A DNA stretch of 64,000 nt from Streptomyces calvus. Lineage in GTDB: Bacteria > Actinomycetota > Actinomycetes > Streptomycetales > Streptomycetaceae. Every line of letters begins with the position of its first letter. Position 1 is the stretch's first letter. Shown in pieces: positions 34,857 to 42,034 of this stretch. The notes under the pieces are model-generated. The model was not told the origin of the DNA. It did not search any database and was given only the letters and a program-made list of their open reading frames with translations. The stretch spans positions 34,697-98,696 of the forward strand of contig NZ_VCNP01000006.1 in the NCBI RefSeq assembly GCF_006782915.1, read 5' to 3'. Position numbers and translations under genes: made by a program.

Positions 34857-34883
34857 GGCCGGCGGTGGGCGCGGCGGCCGGCC
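34857..34883. terminator. Bidirectional hairpin between FUSC gene and convergent hypothetical gene
   Basis: GGCCGGC (34857-34863) pairs with GCCGGCC (34877-34883) around a 13-base loop, inside the 42-bp gap between two convergent genes. No U-tract is present, as is usual in Streptomyces. Confidence 0.4.
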
Positions 34884-34889
34884 GGGGCC

Positions 34890-35318
34890 TCAGAAGTCGG
34901 TCGGCAGGCCGCTGGCCTCGGCGATGCCGCGCAGCTCCTCGTTCTGCCGGTTCCGGTCCCTGATGAAGTCGGCGATCTCGCCGAGGCGGGAGGGGTCGGC
35001 GGCGGTGGCCGCGTCGGTGACGACCCTGACGGGGCCGGACTCGTCGACCTCCAGCTCGACCACCTCGTTGTCGAGGCGGCCGGTGACGGCGGTGGCGATG
35101 ACGAGGGCGGCCTCGTCACGCACCTCCTGGGGCAGCTCCTCGTCCCCGCCGTCCAGGGCGAGGTCGAGGCCTGCCAGACGGTGTTCGTCGATCGCCCGGA
35201 GGACCGGCTCCACCACCGTCAGCAGGAGCCGGTAGTCCTCCGAGTCCATCCGGACGCGCAGCAGGTCGAGGTAGAGGTCCACGGGCCGGCCTTCGGGCGG
35301 GAACTCGGGTTCGCTCAT
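34890..35318 (-). CDS. Hypothetical protein, acidic, helical
   Basis: A 142-residue acidic protein without a recognised domain. It starts MSEPEFPPEGRPVDLYLDLLRV and contains YRLLLTVVEPVLRAIDEHRLAGLDLALDGG. A mixed alpha/beta middle follows, then a charged C-terminal helix (IADFIRDRNRQNEELRGIAEASG). There is no signal peptide or membrane segment. It lies 28 bp downstream of the DUF5133 gene on the same strand and is probably the last gene of the sigma operon. Function unknown. Confidence 0.65.
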   Translation of the reverse strand: MSEPEFPPEGRPVDLYLDLLRVRMDSEDYRLLLTVVEPVLRAIDEHRLAGLDLALDGGDEELPQEVRDEAALVIATAVTGRLDNEVVELEVDESGPVRVVTDAATAADPSRLGEIADFIRDRNRQNEELRGIAEASGLPTDF

Positions 35319-35346
35319 GACCTACGGGTTCCCCGCGCGCGGCCGC

Positions 35347-35619
35347 TCATACGGCGGCCGGTGCGCCCGCTCCCGCCCCGGCGTCCCGTCGGCCGGCCGC
35401 GGGCAGGTCGTCGGCTCCGGCCAGCCAGCGGCGTGCGGTGGCGAGGGCGTGCCGCACGTCGCGGGTGCCGGTCGACACGCACAGCGTGTAGGCCAGGTCG
35501 TTGATCCGCGCGTTCGGGGCGGTCGGGCCGCCGGCGGTCGCCGTCCCGGTCCCGGTCGCCGTCAGGGTCTCGTACTCCTCGACGAGGCGGCGCAGCACGG
35601 TGGGGTGGGGCTTCAGCAT
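35347..35619 (-). CDS. DUF5133-family small protein (second copy)
   Basis: A 90-residue protein beginning MLKPHPTVLRRLVEEYETL, with core INDLAYTLCVSTGTRDVRHALATARRWL, clearly paralogous to the gene at 6498-6803 (shared M-L-x-P start, R-L-x-x-Y and YTLCV-x-x-G). A threonine/glycine-rich insert (residues 20-33) separates the two conserved parts, and the tail is Ala/Gly-rich. It lies directly downstream of the SigM-like gene with a repeat array between. Function unknown; both copies sit next to a SigB-family sigma locus. Confidence 0.75.
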   Translation of the reverse strand: MLKPHPTVLRRLVEEYETLTATGTGTATAGGPTAPNARINDLAYTLCVSTGTRDVRHALATARRWLAGADDLPAAGRRDAGAGAGAPAAV

Positions 35620-35659
35620 GTGTCTGGCTCTCAGTTCTGTCGTGGTCCGGGTCGGACGT

Positions 35660-35774
35660 GGTCACGCCGACTTGGTGGTGGTGCGGAAGGGCGTGGTCAC
35701 GCCGTCTCCGTCGTGGTGCGGGCGGGAGTGGTCACGCCGTCTCTCTCGTGGGCCGGGCGGGTGTTCTCAGGCCG
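35660..35774. repeat. 35-bp imperfect tandem repeats between sigM-like and DUF5133 genes
   Basis: GGTCACGCCG recurs at 35660, 35695 and 35730, with a decayed fourth copy at 35765 (TCTCAGGCCG) that overlaps the stop codon of the sigma gene. The period is exactly 35 bases, and each unit ends in a G-rich stretch like GTGGTGCGGGCGGGAGT. A weak half-unit precedes at about 35640. Since 35 is not a multiple of three and the frames contain stops, the array is not coding. On the minus strand it forms the spacer between the sigma gene and DUF5133. Confidence 0.8.
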
Positions 35775-36627
35775 TCGTCGAGTGTCCGCCGGTGCCGTGC
35801 CGGCCGCCGCGCTGTCCCATCGCCTCGGCGCGCACCCGCGCGCAGCTGCGGCTGATGAGGCGGGAGACGTGCATCTGGGAGATTCCCAGCCGGTCGGCGA
35901 TCCGGCTCTGGGTCATGTCCTCGAAGAAGCGCATGTAGAGGATGGCGCGCTCGCGCTCCGGCAGCCGGCGCAGTCCCTCCTTGGCCGACTCGCGGTCGAT
36001 GACGACGTCGTAGGAGGTGTCCGAGGCGCCGAGGGTGTCGGCGAGGCTGTATCCGTCGTCGTCGGAGGAGAGCTCGGCGTCCAGGGACAGGGTGCTGAAG
36101 CTCTCCAGCGCCTCCATGCCCGCGGTGACCTCCTCCTCGGTGAGCCCGGTGTGGGCGGCGATGTCCGCCACGGACGGCTCCGGGCTGCCCGGGTTCTGGG
36201 TGAGTTCGCGCCGGGCCACGCGCACCTTGTTGCGCAGTTCCTGCACCCGGCGGGGCACGCGCAGCGCCCACATCCGGTCGCGGAAGTGCCGCTTGACCTC
36301 GCCGGTGATGGTCGGAACGGCGTAGCTCTCGAAGGCTCCCCGGCTCGGGTCGAACCGGTCGATGGCCTTCACCAGCCCGAGGGCGGCCACCTGGCGCAGG
36401 TCCTCGACGGACTCGCCGCGGTCGCGGAACCGGCCGGCGATGCGGTGGGCCATGGGCAGCCACGCGGTGACGAGTTCGTCGCGGACCGCGTCCCGCTCGG
36501 GGCCGTCGTCCAGGGAGGCCAGGCGGGAGAAGAGGGCAGCGGTGTCGGGGGCGTCGTCGTGCCGCCGACGGTGCGCGGCGGTCGTCGTGTCGGTGTCGGG
36601 ACGATGGGTGGGGGGGTCAATGAGCAT
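35767..36627 (-). CDS. sigM: SigB/F/G-family RNA polymerase sigma factor, SigM-like
   Basis: A 286-residue stress sigma factor closely similar to the one at 1283-2074. Region 2 has VEDLRQVAALGLVKAIDRFDP and GAFESYAVPTITGEVKRHFRDRMW; region 4 has MTQSRIADRLGISQMHVSRLISRSCARVR. A Thr/His-rich N-terminal leader (about 30 residues) and a Gly/His-rich tail are specific to this copy. The ATG at 36627 follows GGGAG by about 8 bases. The anti-sigma-type GHKL gene 192 bp upstream on the same strand is its most likely partner. The symbol rests on synteny remembered from S. coelicolor. Confidence 0.85.
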   Translation of the reverse strand: MLIDPPTHRPDTDTTTAAHRRRHDDAPDTAALFSRLASLDDGPERDAVRDELVTAWLPMAHRIAGRFRDRGESVEDLRQVAALGLVKAIDRFDPSRGAFESYAVPTITGEVKRHFRDRMWALRVPRRVQELRNKVRVARRELTQNPGSPEPSVADIAAHTGLTEEEVTAGMEALESFSTLSLDAELSSDDDGYSLADTLGASDTSYDVVIDRESAKEGLRRLPERERAILYMRFFEDMTQSRIADRLGISQMHVSRLISRSCARVRAEAMGQRGGRHGTGGHSTTA

Positions 36628-36819
36628 GCGGTTCGCTCCCGAACGGTGGTTTCAGGTATCTACCGCGGGCGGTTGCCGCCGGGACGCCCGGAGGGTCCTC
36701 AGCGGCCGTACCACTCCCGCTGGCGCGCCTCCGGTCCGAAGCACGAAACTCCGATTGCCCCACCCCCGGTGGAACAAACTCCGCTTCTTCGCGGAAATCC
36801 GCCGGGGCGGTGGCGGGGG

Positions 36820-37251
36820 TCAGGCCAGGGGGACGACGGCGGTGATGCACTTGCCTCCGGCGGGCAGGTCGGAGACCCGGATGTCGCGGGACAGGCGGCA
36901 GACGATGGGCCAGCCGTGGCCGCCCGGGCGGCTGCGTCCCTGCCGGTCGGTCGGCGGCAGGGCGACGGGCAGTGCGTCGCTGCGGTCGCTCACCGACAGA
37001 CGCACACCGGGGCCGCTGACGTCGACCTGGAAGTCGGTGATGCCGCCGCCGTGCAGGATGGCGTTGGTGGTGAGTTCGGAGGCGACGAGCAGGGCGTCGG
37101 CCAGGGCGTCGGTGTCGCAGCGGGTGCGGGTGTCCCGGCAGCGTTCGGACACCGCCCGGACGACGGCCTCGCGCACCTCGGCCGGGCGGCAGGGGCACGG
37201 TGGCGCGGCCGGCGGCTCGCGGTGCGGGTCGGTGGTGTACTGCTCACGCAT
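36820..37251 (-). CDS. GHKL ATP-binding protein, likely anti-SigM factor
   Basis: A 143-residue GHKL protein with N box ASELTTNAILHGGG, G1 VSDRSDALPV and G2 GHGWPIVCRLSRDIRVSDLPAGGKCITAVVPL. Four Cys/Pro-rich residues near the N-terminus (APPCPCRPAE) could be redox or metal sensitive. The ATG at 37251 follows CAGGGAG by 8 bases. Placement just upstream of the SigM-like gene on the same strand fits the classic anti-sigma/sigma pair. Similarity of layout to the protein at 18318-18749 suggests duplication. Confidence 0.82.
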   Translation of the reverse strand: MREQYTTDPHREPPAAPPCPCRPAEVREAVVRAVSERCRDTRTRCDTDALADALLVASELTTNAILHGGGITDFQVDVSGPGVRLSVSDRSDALPVALPPTDRQGRSRPGGHGWPIVCRLSRDIRVSDLPAGGKCITAVVPLA

Positions 37252-37366
37252 CGTGCGGCTCCCTGATCAGTGAACGAAGGTGGGTGCAGAAATGCCTCGG
37301 ACCTCCCTTTTCGGCTCACCTGTCCCGGTAGCGGCAAACCTCTCGGCCGTGACCCGGCCACCAGTC

Positions 37367-37390
37367 GTTCGAACGGCGCACGGCGGGTAC
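37367..37390 (+). promoter_or_regulatory. Possible SigB-type promoter giving a leaderless mRNA
   Basis: GTTC (37367-37370), a 14-base spacer and GGGTAC (37385-37390) fit the SigB-group pattern except for C in the fourth -35 base. The -10 ends 9 bases before the ATG at 37400, so transcription would begin at or next to the start codon; no ribosome site is seen there. Confidence 0.35.
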
Positions 37391-37399
37391 GCGGACGGT

Positions 37400-37630
37400 A
37401 TGACCGATGTGGTGGACTCGGACGAACTGCTGCGGCGCATCCAGCGGGCGCGGGCCTGGGCCGCGCAGGAGGAGCGGACGTGGCGGGCCCGGGGCGAGGC
37501 GTTGGACCGGTCGGACACCGGTGGTCCCGGCGCGGCGCGCGACGCCGAGGTGCACCGGGTGGCGTACGGGGTGGTGCTGCGGGTGCTGGACGAGATCCTG
37601 ACGCCGGGCCGGCACTCGGCGCAGGGCTGA
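37400..37630 (+). CDS. Small hypothetical protein
   Basis: A 76-residue helical, charged protein (MTDVVDSDELLRRIQRARAW; AEVHRVAYGVVLRVLDEIL). No family recognised. The ATG at 37400 is preferred because the upstream in-frame part lacks coding character. There is no Shine-Dalgarno sequence, and a GGGTAC -10 sits 9 bases upstream, so a leaderless message is plausible. It is divergent from the anti-sigma gene and lies 70 bp before the decarboxylase-like gene. Confidence 0.55.
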   Translation: MTDVVDSDELLRRIQRARAWAAQEERTWRARGEALDRSDTGGPGAARDAEVHRVAYGVVLRVLDEILTPGRHSAQG

Positions 37631-37700
37631 ACGGGCTGCCGCGTCCCTGCGGCCGGGGCGGTGCGGATTGGCGGGAGCGGGTGCCGGGAACCCGGGCTGC

Positions 37701-39176
37701 ATGGTCGATCACAGCAGGGCACCGGTTCTGGAGGCACTGGAGGACTACCACCGCAGGGGGCGGCTGGGTTTCACCCCGCCGGGGCACAAACAGGCCCGTG
37801 GTGCCGATCCCGCGGTCCGGGAGGTGCTCGGGGACTCGGTGTTCCTGGGCGACGTGCTGGCGTCGGGCGGTCTGGACGACCGGCTGACCCGGGGCCGGGT
37901 GCTCCAGGAGGCGCAGGAGCTGATGGCGGACGCGGTCCACGCCGACCACACCTTCTTCAGCACGTGCGGCAGTTCCCTGTCGGTCAAGGCGGCGATGCTG
38001 TCGGTCGCGGGGCCGCACGAGAAGCTGCTCATCGGGCGGGACGCCCACAAGTCGGTGGTGGCGGGGCTGATCCTGTCCGGGATCGAGCCGGTGTGGGTGG
38101 AGCCGCGCTGGGACGCCGGGCGCCGTCTCGCGCATCCGCCGTCGGCCGACGACTTCGACCGGGCCTTCGACGCCCATCCGGACGCGCGCGGGGCGCTGGT
38201 GACCAGCCCGACGCCGTACGGGGCGTGCGCCGATCTGCGGGCGGTCGCCGAGGTGTGCCACCGGCGTTCGCTGCCGCTGATCGTGGACGAGGCGTGGGGC
38301 GCGCATCTGCCCTTCCACCCCGATCTGCCGTCCTGGGCGATGGACGCGGGTGCCGACATCTGTGTGACCAGCATCCACAAGATGGGCAGCGGTCTGGAGC
38401 AGGGGTCCGTCTTCCATCTGCGGGGCGACCTGGTTCCGCCGGCGCTGCTGGGCATGCGCGCCGACCTGCTCGGGACGACCAGTCCCTCGGTGCTGATCCT
38501 CGCGGGTCTCGACGGCTGGCGGCGGCAGATGGCCCTGCGCGGCAAGGAGCTGATGGGCGCGGCGCTGGCGCTCTGCGCGGAGGTGCGGGCCGCGATCGAG
38601 GAGATCGACGGCATGCACGTCAACGACCGGGACGACTTCTGCGGTCCGGAGCTGGCGGACGACTTCGATCCGCTGCCGGGCGTGATCGACCTCGACGGGC
38701 TGGGCATCAGCGGCTACCAGGCGGCGGACTGGCTGCGCGAGCACCGCGGCATCGACGCGCACCTGGTCGACCACCGGCGCATCGGGGCGCAGATCACCCA
38801 CGGCGACGACCGGGAGACGACCGGCGAGCTGCTGTCGGCGCTGCGTGAGCTGGGGCGGGCGGCGCGGCATCTGCCCCGGGCCCCGCGGGTGGAGGTGCCG
38901 CCGCCGGGCGAGCTGCGGATGGAGCAGGCGCTGCTGCCCCGGGACGCGTTCTTCGGTCCGGCCGAGGACGTGCCGGTGTCGCGGGCCGCGGGACGCGTCG
39001 CGGCGGAGATGATCACACCGTATCCGCCCGGCATCCCCGCGGTACTGCCGGGCGAGCGGCTGACCGAGCCGGTGCTGAGGTATCTGCGCACGGGACTCGA
39101 CGGGGGCATGCACCTGCCGGATCCGTCGGATCCCGCCCTCGACACGATTCGGGTCGTCGACGAGAACGCCGGCTGA
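37701..39176 (+). CDS. Orn/Lys/Arg decarboxylase-family PLP enzyme
   Basis: A 491-residue fold-type I PLP enzyme. HKQARGADP, FFSTCGSSLSVKAAM and DAHKSVVAGLILSG are family segments. IVDEAWGAHLPFHP carries the cofactor-contacting Asp, and the Schiff-base lysine is K227 in TSIHKMGSGLEQG. The C-terminal domain (about 375-490) has ITPYPPGIPAVLPGE, typical of the short Gram-positive arginine/lysine decarboxylase group (SpeA/YaaO type), without the receiver-like wing domain. It would make a polyamine (cadaverine, agmatine or putrescine); substrate not determinable. The ATG at 37701 was chosen over 37668 because family similarity starts here. Confidence 0.88.
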   Translation: MVDHSRAPVLEALEDYHRRGRLGFTPPGHKQARGADPAVREVLGDSVFLGDVLASGGLDDRLTRGRVLQEAQELMADAVHADHTFFSTCGSSLSVKAAMLSVAGPHEKLLIGRDAHKSVVAGLILSGIEPVWVEPRWDAGRRLAHPPSADDFDRAFDAHPDARGALVTSPTPYGACADLRAVAEVCHRRSLPLIVDEAWGAHLPFHPDLPSWAMDAGADICVTSIHKMGSGLEQGSVFHLRGDLVPPALLGMRADLLGTTSPSVLILAGLDGWRRQMALRGKELMGAALALCAEVRAAIEEIDGMHVNDRDDFCGPELADDFDPLPGVIDLDGLGISGYQAADWLREHRGIDAHLVDHRRIGAQITHGDDRETTGELLSALRELGRAARHLPRAPRVEVPPPGELRMEQALLPRDAFFGPAEDVPVSRAAGRVAAEMITPYPPGIPAVLPGERLTEPVLRYLRTGLDGGMHLPDPSDPALDTIRVVDENAG

Positions 39177-39284
39177 AACGGACCGGCACGGACGGACAGT
39201 CGACGGCACGGAGTGAAACAGGTCACGCGACCGGGTTTCGGGTGACGGAACGCCCGCGGAATGGTTTATCGTTCATGCATACGT

Positions 39285-39362
39285 GGTGACGGAGTCGACG
39301 CCCGTCCTCCGACACCGCTTACGGCCCTGGCTGGTTTCCCCCGTCCAGCCAGGGCTTTCTCA
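39285..39362. ncRNA. Candidate structured RNA: two consecutive hairpins before a cNMP-binding gene
   Basis: Hairpin 1: GGTGACGGAG (39285-39294) pairs with CTCCGACACC (39307-39316) with one mismatch. Hairpin 2: GCCCTGGCTGG (39324-39334) pairs perfectly with CCAGCCAGGGC (39345-39355) around a 10-base loop, followed by TTTCTC. The region upstream (39255-39280) is A/T-richer and could hold a promoter. It may be a small RNA with its own terminator, a leader controlling the cNMP-domain gene 107 bp on, or simply the terminator of the decarboxylase gene. The remainder of the 292-bp gap holds nothing recognised. Confidence 0.45.
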
Positions 39363-39468
39363 TGCCCCGAAGAACCCGCGCCCGCCGAGGTGCCCCGAAC
39401 GGCGGCAGCGGCTGAAATGAACGTAGGGAAAGCCCCGGAACCGAACGCCCGGCGAGGAGCCCTGCCTC

Positions 39469-39927
39469 ATGACCAAAGCGATCAAACTCCTGACGGCCCT
39501 TCCTCCCGCGCAGCGCGAACGGCTGATGACCCTGGCACGGGAGGTGTCCTTCCCCGAGGACGCCCGGATCTTCGAGGCGGGCGGCACCGCGGACCGGTTC
39601 TGGGTGATCCGCTCCGGCGCGGTCTCGCTGGACCAGCCGGTGAACGACCTGCGCCGGGTGACGGTCGCGGGCCTCGGCGCGGGCGATCTGCTGGGCTGGT
39701 CCTGGCTCTTCCCGCCCCACGAGTGGGACTTCGGCGCCATCGCCTTCAGCCCGGTGCGCGCCTACGAGTTCGACGCGGCGGCCGTGCTCCGGCTCTGCGA
39801 GGAGGACCCGCAACTCGGACTGGTCCTGGTGCGCAACGTCGCCGAGGTCCTCGCCCACCGGCTGGAGATGACACGCGGCAAGCTGATGGAGCAGTACGCG
39901 ATGCACCGGCGCGGCGGGGCGCTGTAG
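39469..39927 (+). CDS. Stand-alone cyclic-nucleotide-binding-domain protein
   Basis: A 152-residue protein made of one cNMP-binding beta-roll (about 10-125: REVSFPEDARIFEAGGTADRFWVIRSGAVSL, split; LGAGDLLGWSWLFPPHEWDF) and a terminal helix (EVLAHRLEMTRGKLMEQYAM). It resembles the sensor half of Crp/Fnr regulators but has no helix-turn-helix. The phosphate-binding cassette is atypical: LLGWSWLF replaces the FGE...R-A motif, so ligand binding is uncertain. The ATG at 39469 follows GGCGAGGAG. It may act as a partner in trans; a histidine kinase with a cNMP domain lies at 52373-53854. Confidence 0.82.
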   Translation: MTKAIKLLTALPPAQRERLMTLAREVSFPEDARIFEAGGTADRFWVIRSGAVSLDQPVNDLRRVTVAGLGAGDLLGWSWLFPPHEWDFGAIAFSPVRAYEFDAAAVLRLCEEDPQLGLVLVRNVAEVLAHRLEMTRGKLMEQYAMHRRGGAL

Positions 39928-39969
39928 GCGGGGCCGCGGACACCGGGCGCGAGGGGCCCCAAGCCGGCC

Positions 39970-41268
39970 TCACACGCGGTAGCGGCGCCGCGCCGGCGCC
40001 GCGGCGGCCAGCGCCAGCATCACCACGACGACGAGGATCCCGCCGCCCGCCACGGCGGTACGGGGCCCGAAGGCGGAGCCCGCGGTGCCGTGGAGCACGT
40101 CGGCCAGCCGGGGCCCGCCGGCCACGACGACGGTGAACACGCCCTGCATCCGCCCGCGCATCTCGTCGGTCGCCGCCGACAGCAGGATCGCCCCGCGGAA
40201 GACCATCGAGACCATGTCGGCGAGCCCGGCCAGGGCGAGGAAGGCCACCGCCGGCCACAGGCTGCCGCTCAGCCCGAACCCGGTGACGGCCAGACCCCAG
40301 ACGACCACCGCGCCGATGACCATCCAGCCGTGCCGGCGGGCCCGGGAGAACGTCCCGGAGAACAGGCCGCCGGCCACCGCGCCGAGCGGGATCGCCGCGA
40401 ACAGCAGGCCGAGCGCGAACCCCTCGCCGTACGGAGCGAAGGTCTCCGAGGCGAGCTGCGGGAACAGGGCGCGGGGCATGCCGAGGACCATGGCGACGAT
40501 GTCGGCGAGGAAGGACAGCAGCAGGACCGCGTGTCCGGAGATGTACCGGAAGCCCTCCACGATGCCGCGCAGTCCCGCGCGCCCGGCCTTCACGGCCGTC
40601 AGCGGCGGCAGCGCGGGCAGGCGGTGCACGGCCCACACGGTGACGCACAGCGCCAGGGCGTCGATGAGGTACAGCTCGGGCAGGCCGATGACGGGGATGA
40701 GCGCCCCGGCCAGCAGCGGTCCGGCGATCTGGCCGGTCTGCATCACGGTGGAGCCCAGCGCGTTCGCGGCGGGCAGTTCCTCCGCGGGGACCAGGCGGGC
40801 GATGGAGGCGCTGCGGGCGGGCGCGTTCAGTCCCCAGAACGCCTGCTGCACGGCGAGCAGCACCATCAGCGTGGCCACCGACTCCAGACCGGTGGCGGCC
40901 TGCACCCAGAACAGCAGCGAGGTGACGGCGATGCCGCTGTTGGTGATCAGCAGCAGCTTGCGCCGGTCCATGGCGTCGGCGATCGCCCCGCCCCACAGCG
41001 CGAAGACGACCAGCGGCAGCAGTCCGGCGAGGCTCGCGGCGCCGACCCAGGCGGAGGAGCCGGTGATGTCGTAGATCTGCTTGGGCACCGCGACGGCGGT
41101 GAGCTGGCTGCCGACCGCCGTGACGACGGTGGAGGCCCACAGCCTGCGGTAGGCCGGGCGGCGCAGGGGCCGGGTGTCCATGGCCCAGCGGCGCCGGCCG
41201 CGCCGCCGGGGCGGGCCGGGGTCCGGGTCCTTCGCCTGGGCTTCGGTGCTGCTCTCGCTGGTGTCCAC
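39970..41268 (-). CDS. Major facilitator superfamily exporter (EntS-like)
   Basis: A 432-residue membrane protein with about 12 transmembrane helices, e.g. LWASTVVTAVGSQLTAVAVP and LVVFALWGGAIADAMDRRK (loop 2-3 motif), FVVIGAVVVWGLAVTGFGL-like segments and a final hydrophobic helix. The order and the phrase PLLVFALWGGAIADxxDRR are typical of the enterobactin-exporter-like MFS branch (DHA3). Substrate unknown. GTG at 41268 follows AGGACGG; the ORF extends to 41310. A poly-basic stretch (PPRRRGRRRW) precedes the first helix. It converges on the cNMP gene. Confidence 0.85.
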   Translation of the reverse strand: MDTSESSTEAQAKDPDPGPPRRRGRRRWAMDTRPLRRPAYRRLWASTVVTAVGSQLTAVAVPKQIYDITGSSAWVGAASLAGLLPLVVFALWGGAIADAMDRRKLLLITNSGIAVTSLLFWVQAATGLESVATLMVLLAVQQAFWGLNAPARSASIARLVPAEELPAANALGSTVMQTGQIAGPLLAGALIPVIGLPELYLIDALALCVTVWAVHRLPALPPLTAVKAGRAGLRGIVEGFRYISGHAVLLLSFLADIVAMVLGMPRALFPQLASETFAPYGEGFALGLLFAAIPLGAVAGGLFSGTFSRARRHGWMVIGAVVVWGLAVTGFGLSGSLWPAVAFLALAGLADMVSMVFRGAILLSAATDEMRGRMQGVFTVVVAGGPRLADVLHGTAGSAFGPRTAVAGGGILVVVVMLALAAAAPARRRYRV

Positions 41269-41346
41269 GACCGTCCTGGTTGGTGGGTACAACTTGTGGC
41301 CGGGGTTCACTATCGCAGCAGCGGCCGGGCCGCCGGGATCCGCCCG

Positions 41347-41964
41347 TCAGCTTCCGGCGATCAGCGTGAGGCCGAGGGCGATCATGGTGGCGGCGACCAG
41401 TCCGTCCAGGACGCGCCAGGCGGCCGGGCGGGCCAGGAAGCGGCTCAGCAGCCGGGCGCCGAAGCCGAGCGCGGCGAACCAGCAGACGCTGGCCAGGACC
41501 GCGCCCAGGCCGAAGGTCCAGCGCTGCGCGCCGTGGTCGGCGGCGACGGAGCCGAGCAGGAACACGGTGTCGAGGTAGACGTGCGGGTTGAGCCAGGTCA
41601 TGGCGAGGCAGGTGAGCACGGCCCGGCGGCGCGAGCCCGCCGCCTCGCCGTCCGTGGCCAGGCCTGCGGTGCCCGGCCGGAGCACCCGGCGGGCGGCCAG
41701 GGCCCCGTAGCCGAGCAGGAAGGCGCCGCCGATCCAGCCGACCGCCGTCAGCGCGCCGGGCCACGCCACGACCACCGCGCCGACGCCGCCGACACCCAGG
41801 GCGATGAGGGCCGCGTCGGACAGGGCGCAGATGCCGACGACGGCGAGGACGGCGTGCCGGCGGATGCCCTGGCGCAGGACGAAGGCGTTCTGGGCGCCGA
41901 TGGCGACGATGAGGGAGAGGCCGGTGCCGAATCCGGTGGCGGCGGTGGTCAGGGCGCTGGTCAT
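41347..41964 (-). CDS. LysE/ArgO-family amino-acid exporter
   Basis: A 205-residue protein with six predicted transmembrane helices. Family marks: GLSLIVAIGAQNAFVLRQGIRR at the start (GAQNAFVLRQG signature) and TCLAMTWLNPHVYLDT in the middle. The family exports lysine or arginine and relieves toxic accumulation. It is divergent from a LysR regulator with a 70-bp gap containing an operator palindrome, the same arrangement as lysE-lysG and argO-argP, so regulated export of a basic amino acid is likely. Confidence 0.92.
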   Translation of the reverse strand: MTSALTTAATGFGTGLSLIVAIGAQNAFVLRQGIRRHAVLAVVGICALSDAALIALGVGGVGAVVVAWPGALTAVGWIGGAFLLGYGALAARRVLRPGTAGLATDGEAAGSRRRAVLTCLAMTWLNPHVYLDTVFLLGSVAADHGAQRWTFGLGAVLASVCWFAALGFGARLLSRFLARPAAWRVLDGLVAATMIALGLTLIAGS

Positions 41965-42001
41965 GACGAGGACGCTACGGCCACCCCGGTCGTGCAGTAC
42001 A

Positions 42002-42027
42002 GCTAAGGATTCTTACGTAGCCTTAGC
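42002..42027. promoter_or_regulatory. Operator palindrome between LysE-type exporter and LysR gene
   Basis: GCTAAGG (42002-42008) and CCTTAGC (42021-42027) are perfect 7-base inverted arms with a 12-base spacer, ending 7 bases before the LysR start. LysR-type regulators bind such interrupted palindromes; the site would serve autoregulation and activation of the divergent exporter. Confidence 0.6.
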
Positions 42028-42034
42028 GTTCGTG

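Noticed and set aside
35660..35774. CRISPR array
   Set aside because: Units are contiguous with no unique spacers, only about 3.5 copies, and no cas genes nearby.
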